Position numbers and translations under genes: made by a program. DNA of 35,387 nucleotides from Bacillota bacterium (lineage in GTDB: Bacteria; Bacillota; DTU025), in the NCBI GenBank assembly GCA_019136685.1, contig JAGVTS010000102.1, forward strand, positions 1 to 35,387. The letters run 5' to 3'. Position 1 is the stretch's first letter. Every line of letters begins with the position of its first letter. The notes under the pieces are model-generated. The model saw nothing but the letters and a program-made list of their open reading frames with translations, ran no database searches and was not told the DNA's origin. This document shows, piece after piece, positions 9,114-17,593 of the stretch.

Positions 9114-9142
9114 AGTATAGCACACCCTCGCCGCACATTCAA
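9114..9142 (-). promoter_or_regulatory. sigma-A type promoter of rpmE
   Basis: TTGAAT (9137-9142) and TATACT (9114-9119), read on the minus strand, are separated by exactly 17 bases. Transcription would start near 9107, about 40 bases before the rpmE TTG. No other promoter of this quality was noticed between rpmE and the left edge. Confidence 0.75.
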
Positions 9143-9160
9143 CGTCGCCAAGAGTCGTCA

Positions 9161-9175
9161 TAGTAGTAACTACTA
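9161..9175. promoter_or_regulatory. 15-bp palindrome in the divergent rpmE/GH31 region
   Basis: TAGTAGTAACTACTA is a perfect dyad of seven-base arms around one central base. It sits 19 bases upstream of the rpmE -35 box and about 120 bases before the GH31 start, so it could be an operator for either gene. No second copy was noticed in non-coding DNA of this window. The role is inferred only from symmetry and position. Confidence 0.35.
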
Positions 9176-9293
9176 CGGGAAGGGTTTCTGGCAGTAGCCT
9201 CGAATTATGCCACTGTTTGTCGCATGCATCTACCGCCCGATGCCGGCAGCGGCTGGCAGCTACAGACTTGGGCACTTATGGAGGTTGGTCGTT

Positions 9294-11768
9294 TTGCATC
9301 AAGCTTTCAGCTCTCTCGGCTCATGCTGCAGTGTCAGTTGGAGCTCGGATGGCGTTGCACTCACTACTTCGTCTGCGCGAGTCGGCGTCCAGGCGTTGTC
9401 AGACGGCATAATCCGCGTACGCATGCTTCCCCTGGGCGACGAAAACCCCAGGCTGCCGACGTCATTCGCCGTAGTCGATCCCGGGTGGCCGATGCCCGCC
9501 GTTACACAGGAAGAGGGAACCGACTGCGTTCGGCTATCTACAACCAGTATCACTGTCAAGGTACAGAAGCATCCTCTCAGAATCTCCTTCATACGCTCAG
9601 ACGGCACATCGGTCGCGGCCGACAGCCCAGGCCACGGCATGGGCTGGACCGAGAGTGGCGCCGGGTGCTACAAAGCATTTGCGCCCGGCACTCACTTCTA
9701 CGGTTTCGGCGAGCGTACAGGCTTTCTGGATAAGCAGCGAACCGCAATGACGCTCTGGAACAGCGATGTGAACCCGCACACGCCCGGAACAGACTCGCTA
9801 TATGTGTCCATACCTTTCTTCATAGCATTCTCGGGCCAGTCGGCATACGGCATGTACATGGACACCGCCGCACGCTCCACCTTCAACATGGGCAGACCCA
9901 AGTTCGCGCCATGGACTTCCGAGATCGACCTGACCCCGCTGCCGTACCCCGAAGTAGACACCGGAGAATACTGGTTTGGAACAGAAGGGAAGTGCCTTGA
10001 CTACTACTTCTTCGCAGGGCCTAGCATCCCGGACGTCGTGCGCGCCTATTCAGACCTGACCGGCCGCATGCAGCTGCCGCCGCTCTGGGCCCTTGGTTAC
10101 CACCAGTGCCGGTTTAGCTACTGCCCAGAAAGCCAGGTACGCGAAGTAGCACGGGCGATGCGAGAGGCCGATATACCCTGCGACGCCATCTACCTCGACA
10201 TCGACTACATGGATGGGTTCAGAGTGTTCACGTTCAACCCGAAGCATTTCCCTGACCCGGCCGGGCTCATGTCGGATCTTCGCAAAGACGGTTTCAAGGT
10301 AGTGACTATAGTGGATCCAGGCGTAAAGATCGACAGCACATACCGGCTGTACCGGCAGGGCCGGCGCAAGCGCGTGTTCGTCAGACGGTCGGACGGGAAG
10401 GTGTACAAAGGCCGCGTCTGGCCGGGCGTGGTAGCCTATCCCGACTTCACAAGGCCTGCAAGCCGGAGATGGTGGGCCGATAACCACAGAGTCCTGTTCG
10501 ACGCAGGCGTTCGTGGAATCTGGAACGACATGAACGAACCGTCCAACTTCGCCACTGACACCGGTACGCTTGATGAAACCGCCCTCCATGGCGAACCCGG
10601 CGCCGAGGTAGAGCATGCCTACGTCCACAACGCCTACGGCAATCTGATGAGCCAGGCCACGAGGGAGGCTTTCGCGCGACTGCTGCCCCAAACCCGCCCG
10701 TTCGTAATCACCCGCGCGGGCTGCGGCGGGATTCAGCGCCACGCCTCGGTGTGGACAGGCGACAACTCCAGCTGGTGGGAGCACCTCCTGATGGCGATTC
10801 CGATGTGCTGCAACATGAGCTTGTCGGGCGTATCGTTCGTGGGGGCGGACGTGGGCGGGTTCATGGATAGCGCCGATCCTGAACTGTCGGCAAGGTGGAC
10901 GCAAGTGGGCGCGTTCATGCCCTTGTTCAGGAGTCATAGCATGATCAGATCAACGCCCCAGGAACCGTACGCGCTGGGCGAGCCGTACACGGCCATATGT
11001 CGCAAGTACATTAAGCTCCGCTATCGCCTGCTGCCGTACCTGTACACCTTGATGCGCCGGTGCACGCAGGACGGCACGCCCGTAATGCGCCCGATGGTGT
11101 ACGACTTCCCGCACGACCCCGCAACTCACGCCATGTATGACCAGTTCATGCTGGGTCCCGATATCATGGTCGCCCCGGTCTACCTGCCTGGCGCGGTCAA
11201 CAGGCCGGTTTACTTCCCACGCGGGCGATGGGCCAAGCTAGAAAGCGGCCAGATCGTGGAAAGCGTGGGAGAACACATTCTCGTCCCGTGCCCGCCGGGA
11301 GAGATCCCCGCGTACCTAAGAGAGGGATCCATACTCCCTTGGGGACGCGAGATGAGCTACGTGGGCCAGCGCGAACAGGCCATAGAGTCAATCGACATCT
11401 TCCCATCGCCCGGGCTCTCGGGGCACATCTTCTCCGTATATGCAGATGACGGCGAAACCCTTGCTTACAAGGACGGGAAGTTCGGTTTCATCGACATCTC
11501 CTACAGCGTTCGCAAACGCGATCGGCTGCTACTGACCATCACCTCGCGCGATGAATCATACCCGTGCACCATGGACGTCGGCGTTGTGCACTTACTGGGC
11601 GTGTCCGCAGCGCCCAAACGCGTCCTGCTCAGCGGAATGCCGCTCGCTCGGGTCGAATCCGCAGACGAATTAGGCAGACAGGGTTTCTTCCGTGACCCGG
11701 TGACCGGCAGGCTGACTGTGGGATTGCACGCGCCTTCCAAACATATCACGGTAGACATATGTCTCTGA
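9294..11768 (+). CDS. glycoside hydrolase family 31 alpha-glucosidase
   Basis: Retaining alpha-glucosidase of family GH31. The nucleophile is D412 in WNDMNEP (410-416) and the acid/base is D490 in WTGDNSSWWEH (487-497). LWALGYHQCRFSY, the CDAIYLDIDYMDGFRVFTF block, and the DGTPVMRPMVYDFP and GPDIMVAPVYLPG blocks of the barrel and C-terminal domains are also present. The frame opens earlier, but no ribosome binding site precedes the ATG at 9207; the TTG at 9294 has GGAGGT eight bases upstream and gives 824 residues, a normal length. No signal peptide is evident, so it probably acts in the cytoplasm on imported maltose- or isomaltose-type oligosaccharides. It stands alone, with no sugar transporter beside it. 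Related GH31 activities (alpha-xylosidase, transglucosidase) are possible. Confidence 0.92.
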   Translation: MHQAFSSLGSCCSVSWSSDGVALTTSSARVGVQALSDGIIRVRMLPLGDENPRLPTSFAVVDPGWPMPAVTQEEGTDCVRLSTTSITVKVQKHPLRISFIRSDGTSVAADSPGHGMGWTESGAGCYKAFAPGTHFYGFGERTGFLDKQRTAMTLWNSDVNPHTPGTDSLYVSIPFFIAFSGQSAYGMYMDTAARSTFNMGRPKFAPWTSEIDLTPLPYPEVDTGEYWFGTEGKCLDYYFFAGPSIPDVVRAYSDLTGRMQLPPLWALGYHQCRFSYCPESQVREVARAMREADIPCDAIYLDIDYMDGFRVFTFNPKHFPDPAGLMSDLRKDGFKVVTIVDPGVKIDSTYRLYRQGRRKRVFVRRSDGKVYKGRVWPGVVAYPDFTRPASRRWWADNHRVLFDAGVRGIWNDMNEPSNFATDTGTLDETALHGEPGAEVEHAYVHNAYGNLMSQATREAFARLLPQTRPFVITRAGCGGIQRHASVWTGDNSSWWEHLLMAIPMCCNMSLSGVSFVGADVGGFMDSADPELSARWTQVGAFMPLFRSHSMIRSTPQEPYALGEPYTAICRKYIKLRYRLLPYLYTLMRRCTQDGTPVMRPMVYDFPHDPATHAMYDQFMLGPDIMVAPVYLPGAVNRPVYFPRGRWAKLESGQIVESVGEHILVPCPPGEIPAYLREGSILPWGREMSYVGQREQAIESIDIFPSPGLSGHIFSVYADDGETLAYKDGKFGFIDISYSVRKRDRLLLTITSRDESYPCTMDVGVVHLLGVSAAPKRVLLSGMPLARVESADELGRQGFFRDPVTGRLTVGLHAPSKHITVDICL

Positions 11769-11791
11769 CGATCGTTGCCGACGTGCAACGG

Positions 11792-11825
11792 CCAGGCGGG
11801 CGCGGAGCAACCCGCCCCCGCCTGG
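11792..11825 (+). terminator. hairpin between convergent GH31 and ABC permease genes
   Basis: Nine-base perfect arms at 11792-11800 and 11817-11825 are followed on the plus strand by GTTTC. The T-run is very short, so intrinsic termination would be weak. It lies 24 bases after the GH31 stop and 3 bases before the end of the convergent permease gene, so it may serve both directions. Confidence 0.5.
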
Positions 11826-11828
11826 GTT

Positions 11829-12653
11829 TCATCCGTTTCGCTTGAGCTTGCCGGTTCTCATTGCATACCGCTCGCCCGCGGAAAAAACCGCGAACCCCAT
11901 AGGAATCAGCACCACTCCCAGCGCAAGCAGTATGATCAAGTCAGGCGCTAAGGCCCTCACGCCGGCCCCTTCGAGCAGCGCCGCCCTGGCTGCCCGGAGT
12001 GTGTACGTAGCCGGAGACACGTACGAAAGCGGCCTCACCCATGCGGGCAACACCGAGACATCATAGTACACCCCCGACACCAGCAGCACCACCGCCTGGA
12101 AGATATGGGTGGCCGGCGATCCCTTCTCCGGCGAGATCAGCGGCAGCACGGCGGCGGCCAGCCCCATTCCTAAGAACGCCAGGCTCGACGCGGCCAAAGT
12201 CAACAGGGCCGCCCAAAGGTTGGCGCCTGCAAGCGATATCTGAAACGCCAAAGTGACAGCGGCGAGACAGATGGCCGTCCTCACAAACCCGTAGAGGATC
12301 CCCCACATGCAGACTCCGAACATGTAGACTCCCCTCGGCTGAGGAGCCATAAACGAGTACTCGATTGTACCTTCCCACCGTTCCCAGGCCACCGACTCGG
12401 CGACCTCATGGAACAGGGCAGAGAGGAATCCCCAGAGCAGCGCTCCGGCCACTAGATAGAGCACGCGCTCGTTCATGGTTTCCTTCGGACCGTTCACCCC
12501 GATGAACCCGATGGTCAGGACATTCACCACCTCATAGACGATGAACACCAGCTCCCACCCGGCATCGCGTCTGACCAGGTTGTAATTGCGCTGCACCAGA
12601 GCGTAACTGGACTTTACCTTGTCAACCAGCGACTCGCCCCGCACCTTACTCAC
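11829..12653 (-). CDS. ABC-2 type transporter permease
   Basis: Membrane subunit of an ABC-2 export system. The 274-residue protein has a soluble N-terminal stretch and about six hydrophobic segments (near 35-58, 72-92, 113-145, 150-175, 185-205, 240-260), with the family-typical VYYDVSVLPAWVRPLSYVSPATYTLRAAR before the last helix. The start is a GTG at 12653, overlapping the ATPase gene by eight bases; a GTG three codons later (12644) is an alternative. Substrate is unknown: family members export drugs, polysaccharides, lipids or peptides. It pairs with the ATPase directly upstream, and a small basic peptide ORF precedes both. Confidence 0.88.
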   Translation of the reverse strand: MSKVRGESLVDKVKSSYALVQRNYNLVRRDAGWELVFIVYEVVNVLTIGFIGVNGPKETMNERVLYLVAGALLWGFLSALFHEVAESVAWERWEGTIEYSFMAPQPRGVYMFGVCMWGILYGFVRTAICLAAVTLAFQISLAGANLWAALLTLAASSLAFLGMGLAAAVLPLISPEKGSPATHIFQAVVLLVSGVYYDVSVLPAWVRPLSYVSPATYTLRAARAALLEGAGVRALAPDLIILLALGVVLIPMGFAVFSAGERYAMRTGKLKRNG

Positions 12654-13518
12654 CTTGCTCTCTCATCCAATCGTCCACGTTGCTGCCTGTGAGCCTGAAG
12701 AAGACCTCCTCCAGCGTAGGCACTCGGCCGCGCTCATCTGCAAAGCTAGCCTTCAGGCTCTCGGGAGTATCCATCGCTACGAACTCGCCGCCATGTATCA
12801 CGGCTATCCGGTCGCACAGCCTCTCGGCTTCCTGCATGTCATGGGTGGTCAGAATGACCGTGGTGTCGTGCGTCTCCCTGACCTCAAGCACGAAATCCTG
12901 CACTTCCCGCTTGGATACGGGGTCCAGCCCCGTGGTGGGCTCATCGAGCAGCAAGGCCACAGGAGCGGTCATGAGCGCACGGGCAATCGCTACCTTCTGC
13001 TGCATCCCACGGGAGAGATTCTCAAGCGGCACAGTCATCTTCTTGTGCAGAAATCCGAGTCGCTCGAGGATATCCTCTGCCCGCCTCTTGCCCTCTCGAG
13101 CATCCAGCCCGTACAGCCTAGCCGCGTACTCCAGGTTCTCCAGAGCCGATAGCCTCTTGAAGAAGGCCGCTTCCACAGAGACCCGGTTGATGCATCGCCG
13201 CACCGCCAGCCTATCCGACACCACATCTTGCCCGAAGACGGTGACCGTACCGGAATCGGGGGTAAGCAACGTGGCAATGAGCCTGATCAATGTGGACTTG
13301 CCCGACCCGTTCGGCCCCAGGATGCCGAATATCTCGCCCTTCTTCACCTGGAACGAGACGTCCTTCACGGCATCAACTCGGACCTTCCTAGGCGCCACCA
13401 GATCCAGGACCCGCAGGGCCGCGAACCCACGACCGCCGCGGCGGTTTGCACGGTCCTCTCGGTCGGCAGGTTCTCGGAAGGACTTGTGCGCATGAAGGCA
13501 TTCGATTGCTGCAGTCAC
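12646..13518 (-). CDS. ABC transporter ATP-binding protein (ABC-2 exporter partner)
   Basis: A 290-residue ABC ATPase with Walker A GPNGSGKST (68-76), signature LSRGMQQ (168-174), Walker B ALLLDEP (188-194) and H-loop H226 in TTHD. The DrrA/CcmA-like layout, with PTLEEVFFRLTG near the C-terminus, matches partners of ABC-2 permeases. An unusual arginine-rich insert (about residues 15-45) precedes the canonical fold. The start is a GTG at 13518 with AGGGGGT six bases upstream. It is probably transcribed from the promoter at 13805-13834 through the small ORF and hairpin ahead of it. Confidence 0.92.
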   Translation of the reverse strand: MTAAIECLHAHKSFREPADREDRANRRGGRGFAALRVLDLVAPRKVRVDAVKDVSFQVKKGEIFGILGPNGSGKSTLIRLIATLLTPDSGTVTVFGQDVVSDRLAVRRCINRVSVEAAFFKRLSALENLEYAARLYGLDAREGKRRAEDILERLGFLHKKMTVPLENLSRGMQQKVAIARALMTAPVALLLDEPTTGLDPVSKREVQDFVLEVRETHDTTVILTTHDMQEAERLCDRIAVIHGGEFVAMDTPESLKASFADERGRVPTLEEVFFRLTGSNVDDWMREQGE

Positions 13519-13588
13519 AGTAAAACCCCCTGTTCATCGCAAGCGCAACCACCGGAAGCCGCAGCCAAGATCGGCGCACTACGCAACA

Positions 13589-13618
13589 AGGCCGCGGGCT
13601 CCTACGCGCCCGCGGCCT
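13589..13618 (-). other. perfect 11-bp hairpin between small ORF and ABC genes
   Basis: Arms AGGCCGCGGGC (13589-13599) and GCCCGCGGCCT (13608-13618) pair perfectly around an eight-base loop. No T-run follows on either strand. On the minus strand it begins 23 bases after the stop of the 37-codon ORF and ends 70 bases before the ATPase start. It could be a partial terminator, a processing site or an attenuator that sets the ratio of the peptide mRNA to the transporter mRNA. Confidence 0.6.
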
Positions 13619-13641
13619 GATCTACGCATCAAATCAGCGTA

Positions 13642-13755
13642 TCATCTGTGCCTCTGACGTGCCGAGCCGATATGGGCAAAAAAGGACATAGTAACCCCCG
13701 CACCGGAAATCGCGCCGGCAGAGCGGATGGTCATGGTCCTACCCTTTGATCCCAT
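13642..13755 (-). CDS. 37-residue basic peptide, small ORF upstream of the ABC transporter
   Basis: Not recognised. The ATG at 13755 has a perfect AAAGGAGG (13764-13771) eight bases upstream, and a near-consensus promoter lies about 40 bases before that. The peptide begins MGSKGRTMTIRSAG, has a small-residue and hydrophobic middle (AGAISGAGVTMSFFAHIG) and ends SARQRHR. It has one lysine, five arginines and two histidines and no acidic residue. A strong hairpin follows, then the ABC-2 ATPase and permease genes. It could be a leader peptide, a small membrane-active protein or the cargo of the exporter. Ribosome binding site and promoter argue that it is translated; function is open. Confidence 0.6.
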   Translation of the reverse strand: MGSKGRTMTIRSAGAISGAGVTMSFFAHIGSARQRHR

Positions 13756-13804
13756 CGGTTCGGCCTCCTTTCGTCAGGTATAGTCAGGTCAATTCAGCAC
13801 GTTC

Positions 13805-13834
13805 AGTATATGCTGGAGTACAAACCCTTGTCAA
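13805..13834 (-). promoter_or_regulatory. near-consensus sigma-A promoter for small ORF and ABC operon
   Basis: On the minus strand TTGACA (13829-13834), a perfect -35 box, is followed 18 bases later by TATACT (13805-13810). It starts eight bases after the gerC stop. Transcription would begin near 13798, leaving a leader of about 43 bases before the small ORF. It separates the ABC operon from the germination operon. Confidence 0.8.
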
Positions 13835-13841
13835 GAGCCAT

Positions 13842-14999
13842 TCACCTCAGCAACCCCGTTCGAACAAGCAGCACCGACACGTTGAAATCCACCGTGATAC
13901 GGGGATAGACCTCCTTGAAGTCTTCGTAGGACATCCCGGGTATTCCCACTCGCACCTCGCGGTAAAACCTCATCGCATCGGAATTCCAGCCCTGAAGGCG
14001 TTCGAGCAACCTGCCGACCCTAGCCTCCACGTCGCGCGCCGCCACCTGCTCGAGTTCATCCAGTCTCTTGCGGTTCAGTAAGGGCAGCCGATATCCTCCC
14101 GAATCGAGCAGCGTAGCGTTCACACGCATGTCGACTGTGACACGCGGTACGCTATCCGCGCCTCGGTCCGCCTTGACCGAGGTCCGGACTCCTAGGATGC
14201 GCATTAGGAACTCCCTGCCCTCGTGCACAAAAGGATAAGTGCCGCCGGGATACTTCCGGTGCGCCACAGAGTAGAGCATCAGGGCATCGATGGGGCCTAT
14301 CAAGCCGGCGTATCTGGCGTCGTCGTACACAGCCGCTCCTACGGCCTGCAGTCCGTCTCCCTGATCTGTCCGGTCGATGACGCTTAGGGCCAAGTCCCCC
14401 GTCTTGTTCACAAGAAGGGTCATGATCTCCCATGACTGTGGATAGTGGATGTGCCCCCACCCTATACGGCCTTGGGCCTGTATGGCGTCGAGAGTGTCGG
14501 TGAAACCCCGTCCGCTGGGAGATTCGACGCTGAACAAGTCGTTGACTCTCTCCTCTGTGGCGAACATGAGGGGAGTCATCGGGATGAACCGCGTGAAGTG
14601 AAGCGTATGCATGGAACTCATCAGATCATCCGGGTTCATGCCCCTTCCGACGGCTACATACTGCAGCGCGGAGAAGTCCAGCACACCTCCGACCATGGCG
14701 CGCATCTTCTCCACGGCTTCCTCCACACTGGCTCCACTCTCCTCCACCACCAGCGCCCTGGCGGGCATGGTTTCGGGCATGCCCGCCCCGCCGCCTCCAC
14801 CCGCACCGCCCAGCGTAGGGATCATCAGCGTCACCCGGATCCGATCACCCTTATCGGAATCCACCGAATCCAGTCCCACAACAGACACGAACGCACGTTT
14901 GTCGATATCAAGCGCATCCCAGCAACCAGCAGTCGTAGTCATGACCAGCAGTATTGATGCCAAGGCAGCTATCTGTCGGAGCGGACCACAACCATGCAT
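13842..14999 (-). CDS. gerC: Ger(x)C family spore germination lipoprotein
   Basis: C subunit of a GerA-type nutrient germinant receptor, anchored in the outer face of the spore inner membrane. A signal peptide ends in the lipobox TTAGC, giving the lipidated cysteine C26, followed by WDALDIDKRAFV, the family start. Length is 385 residues, and the C-terminal domain (RVTVDMRVNATL to ITVDFNVSVLLVRTG) matches GerAC domain III. An acidic-free glycine-rich loop (LGGAGGGGGAGM) in domain I is unusual. The ATG at 14999 is chosen because GAGGTG lies six bases upstream. It follows gerB by ten bases; operon order is gerA-gerB-gerC. Confidence 0.92.
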   Translation of the reverse strand: MHGCGPLRQIAALASILLVMTTTAGCWDALDIDKRAFVSVVGLDSVDSDKGDRIRVTLMIPTLGGAGGGGGAGMPETMPARALVVEESGASVEEAVEKMRAMVGGVLDFSALQYVAVGRGMNPDDLMSSMHTLHFTRFIPMTPLMFATEERVNDLFSVESPSGRGFTDTLDAIQAQGRIGWGHIHYPQSWEIMTLLVNKTGDLALSVIDRTDQGDGLQAVGAAVYDDARYAGLIGPIDALMLYSVAHRKYPGGTYPFVHEGREFLMRILGVRTSVKADRGADSVPRVTVDMRVNATLLDSGGYRLPLLNRKRLDELEQVAARDVEARVGRLLERLQGWNSDAMRFYREVRVGIPGMSYEDFKEVYPRITVDFNVSVLLVRTGLLR

Positions 15000-15009
15000 G
15001 CAGGGCACC

Positions 15010-16050
15010 TCAACGTCCACGAGCCGCATCGAGCCGGACGAATGCCACCAGGGCGAGAAGGGGCGCAATCACGGCTACACCGGCTCCGAGGATCACCCAC
15101 ACACTCGCGAACTGCATGACAGTTCGTATTCCCTTGAAGACGGTGGACAGGATCACCAGGATGATGCCCAGCGCCACGACGAACCATGGATGCATCCGCC
15201 TGGCAGTCGGCGACACCAGGTCGCTCAGGGTCTGCGCAGCGCTGTAGAAATACGACATCGCTGCCACGATCATGATGTACCTGAAAAGTACCGTCAGCAC
15301 GAAATCAAACCTGCGTATGGGGAACAGCCCTGTCTTGGGCGCAACCACCTCCATGAACGAGGCTGCAGGGTAGGTCAGCAGATTCGCATACGGCCACCCG
15401 AACGCGAGCAGAGGCATGGTGATGAGAGCCGGTCCGGCGATGAGGATGATCTGATAGCCGTGGTACATAGTCACAGCAGCCATAGCCATGCGCAGCGGAT
15501 CCGATGCGAGCTCGGGAAGCTTAACCGGCGCCAGATTGGAAAAGTCCAGCTTGCTTGCGAAGAACGGCCACAGCCAGGAGAACAGGATGAACGGCGCTAC
15601 GATGAATACGAGAGCATCGTTCACGCGCACCAGTGTCTTCAAGCCCGAAAGCGACACCAGCAGAACCACGAGTACATTCGTAGCAACGAGTACGGTCACA
15701 GGAGTGAACTGCAGTTTCGTATCGGACAGATAGTGGGCGAACACGGTAACGTTCGTCAGGGCGCCGCCCATCCAGAACAGTATGTACAGACCGCCGATGG
15801 CTATCGACAGCGGTCGGCCGACAAGCCGCGGCAGGAACTGGCCCAGCCGCTCCTCGGGGAATCTGGTGTGAAGATAGTACACAGCCCACGCCCCTACGAT
15901 CGCAGGCGGTATAGCGATAATGGGAACCGCCCACGAGAAGCGCCCGGATACCGAGTACAGCAACTGGGGCATGAACAGGTAATTGGCGCAAGTTGAGTAC
16001 TGCATGATGAGCCATGCCGCTTCAGGCCAGCTCAGATAGGGTTCACGCAT
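15010..16050 (-). CDS. gerB: GerAB/ArcD/ProY family spore germination permease
   Basis: B subunit of the germinant receptor, a member of the amino acid-polyamine-organocation superfamily thought to bind the germinant. The 346-residue protein is almost entirely hydrophobic with about ten membrane segments; it begins MREPYLSWPEAAWLIMQY and carries the family's RFPEERLGQFLPRLVGR region after segment two. The ATG at 16050 overlaps the gerA stop by eight bases, and GGAGG lies nine bases upstream, so translation is probably coupled. The germinant cannot be predicted. Confidence 0.92.
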   Translation of the reverse strand: MREPYLSWPEAAWLIMQYSTCANYLFMPQLLYSVSGRFSWAVPIIAIPPAIVGAWAVYYLHTRFPEERLGQFLPRLVGRPLSIAIGGLYILFWMGGALTNVTVFAHYLSDTKLQFTPVTVLVATNVLVVLLVSLSGLKTLVRVNDALVFIVAPFILFSWLWPFFASKLDFSNLAPVKLPELASDPLRMAMAAVTMYHGYQIILIAGPALITMPLLAFGWPYANLLTYPAASFMEVVAPKTGLFPIRRFDFVLTVLFRYIMIVAAMSYFYSAAQTLSDLVSPTARRMHPWFVVALGIILVILSTVFKGIRTVMQFASVWVILGAGVAVIAPLLALVAFVRLDAARGR

Positions 16051-17593
16051 CGGCGGCGCCCTCCGCCTCCTCCGCCCGCTGTTGTTTTCCCAATTCCACA
16101 GCGAGCGGATCCGGCACACGCACAGCCACGTCTTTCATCATCGCCGTCCATCTCCACGGCGCTATGGGCGACATGTAAGGGACTCCAAGCACATCCATGG
16201 AGCAGACGTAGACCAGGATTATGAGCCCGGCGGTAGTCAGCCCGATTATGCCGAGAAACGCGGCGGAAAGCGTGTACAGGTACTTCATCGTCCGCCACGA
16301 CAGCTGATTCTGGTAGTCGGGGATCGCAAATGAACCGATGGCGGTCAGCGCCACCACGATGATCATGACATTGCTCACCAGCCGAGCCTGGGCAGCGGCC
16401 GTGCCCAGTATCAGGCCGCCGACAACTGTGGCGGCGCCGCCCACGTAGGTAGGCAGCCTTACACTCGCCTCGGCCAGCATCTCCAATGCAATGTCCATGA
16501 TCAGAACCTCGATCACAGGAGGATACGGCACGCCTTGCCTGGCAGCGGCGATTGTCATCACGGCGGGAGCCGGCAGTATCCCGGGGTTGAATGAGGCGAT
16601 GCCGATGTACAGCCCCGGCGCCATCGTTGCGGCCAGCCAGCCGATGATTCGGACCGTCCTGAGCAGAAACGAGTGTATGGCCAGGCTGTAGTGGTCCTCG
16701 TTTGCCTGGAATAGCGTGACCATCTGAATAGGGATCACGAGGGCAAACGGCGAGTTGTCGCAGATCACCGCTACCCGCCCCTGCAAAATCCCGGCGCATA
16801 CGCGGTCTGCCCGCTCGGTTGCGACCGCAGGAGGGAAGAGCGTCCACGTCTTCTGCGAAAGATAGGTCATCAGATAGGAGCTGTCGAGAACGCTGGGAGT
16901 ATCGATAGCCGAGAGGCGCCGCACAACCGCGTCCACTATCTCAGGCGAGGCCTTGCCCTCGAAGTAGCACACAGCTACCCTGGTGCGAGTATCAAGGCCC
17001 ACGGTCAGCTCGCGGACCCTAAGGTTTCGGCTCCTGATGCGTTGCCTCACAAGCGCAAGATTGTCGGATAGCCTTTCAGTAAGGCTGTCCCTCGGGCCCC
17101 TCACCGACGGCTCGGATATGGGCGGGCTGATCTGGCGGGCGACCCGACCCCTCAGGTCGAGCGTGTATGGTGTGGGGCGACCGTGCACAATCAGGGCGAC
17201 TTCGCCTTCGGCCGCCTTGTCCACCGCGCCTTCGACGCTTCGCGCCTCCGATACCACGGCCACAGGCAGCAACCTGGCCGCCCGGCTGTTCTCCTGTAGC
17301 TCGGACCAGTCGGCTTTACTGAGCGGCTCAACAAGGCTGTGTCGGACAGCGCCCTGCTCGACGAGGGGCGATAGAAATAGGCACACGATCCCGTCCGAGA
17401 TCCTCCTGACCGTCAAGTCAGAAGGATTGCCCAGCGCAGTGGTTATTAGGCTGATCTGCTCTTCGACATCGTCAAAGCGCGATGCCGCGTCCAACGGGAA
17501 GTCAGGCGCCTCAGGCGACCCATCCGGCGGCGGCCCCAGCATCCCGGCATCAGCCGGCAGCGATCTAGGAGTGATCTTGATTGGCTTGCGCAT
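16043..17593 (-). CDS. gerA: GerA family spore germination protein
   Basis: A subunit of the germinant receptor. The 516-residue protein has a soluble N-terminal half (two subdomains, to about 290) and a membrane C-terminal half (about 305-460). The family blocks EPSVRGPRDSLTERLSDNLALVRQR-like segment (about 180-205), ILQGRVAVICDNSPFALVIP (about 267-286), ASFNPGILPAPAVMTIAAAR and EVLIMDIALEMLAEASVRLP are all present. A proline-rich N-terminal tail (20-35) is not conserved. The ATG at 17593 has only a weak GAGGC upstream, and I saw no clear forespore (sigma-G) promoter in the 67 bases before it. gerB and gerC follow. Confidence 0.93.
   Translation of the reverse strand: MRKPIKITPRSLPADAGMLGPPPDGSPEAPDFPLDAASRFDDVEEQISLITTALGNPSDLTVRRISDGIVCLFLSPLVEQGAVRHSLVEPLSKADWSELQENSRAARLLPVAVVSEARSVEGAVDKAAEGEVALIVHGRPTPYTLDLRGRVARQISPPISEPSVRGPRDSLTERLSDNLALVRQRIRSRNLRVRELTVGLDTRTRVAVCYFEGKASPEIVDAVVRRLSAIDTPSVLDSSYLMTYLSQKTWTLFPPAVATERADRVCAGILQGRVAVICDNSPFALVIPIQMVTLFQANEDHYSLAIHSFLLRTVRIIGWLAATMAPGLYIGIASFNPGILPAPAVMTIAAARQGVPYPPVIEVLIMDIALEMLAEASVRLPTYVGGAATVVGGLILGTAAAQARLVSNVMIIVVALTAIGSFAIPDYQNQLSWRTMKYLYTLSAAFLGIIGLTTAGLIILVYVCSMDVLGVPYMSPIAPWRWTAMMKDVAVRVPDPLAVELGKQQRAEEAEGAADA

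Noticed and set aside
10050..10937. 295-codon open frame on the minus strand inside the GH31 gene
   Set aside because: It covers the GH31 catalytic region in antisense and shows no protein-family features.
14611..15996. 461-codon open frame on the plus strand across gerC and gerB
   Set aside because: Low-complexity, histidine- and arginine-rich translation, antisense to genes with clear family motifs.
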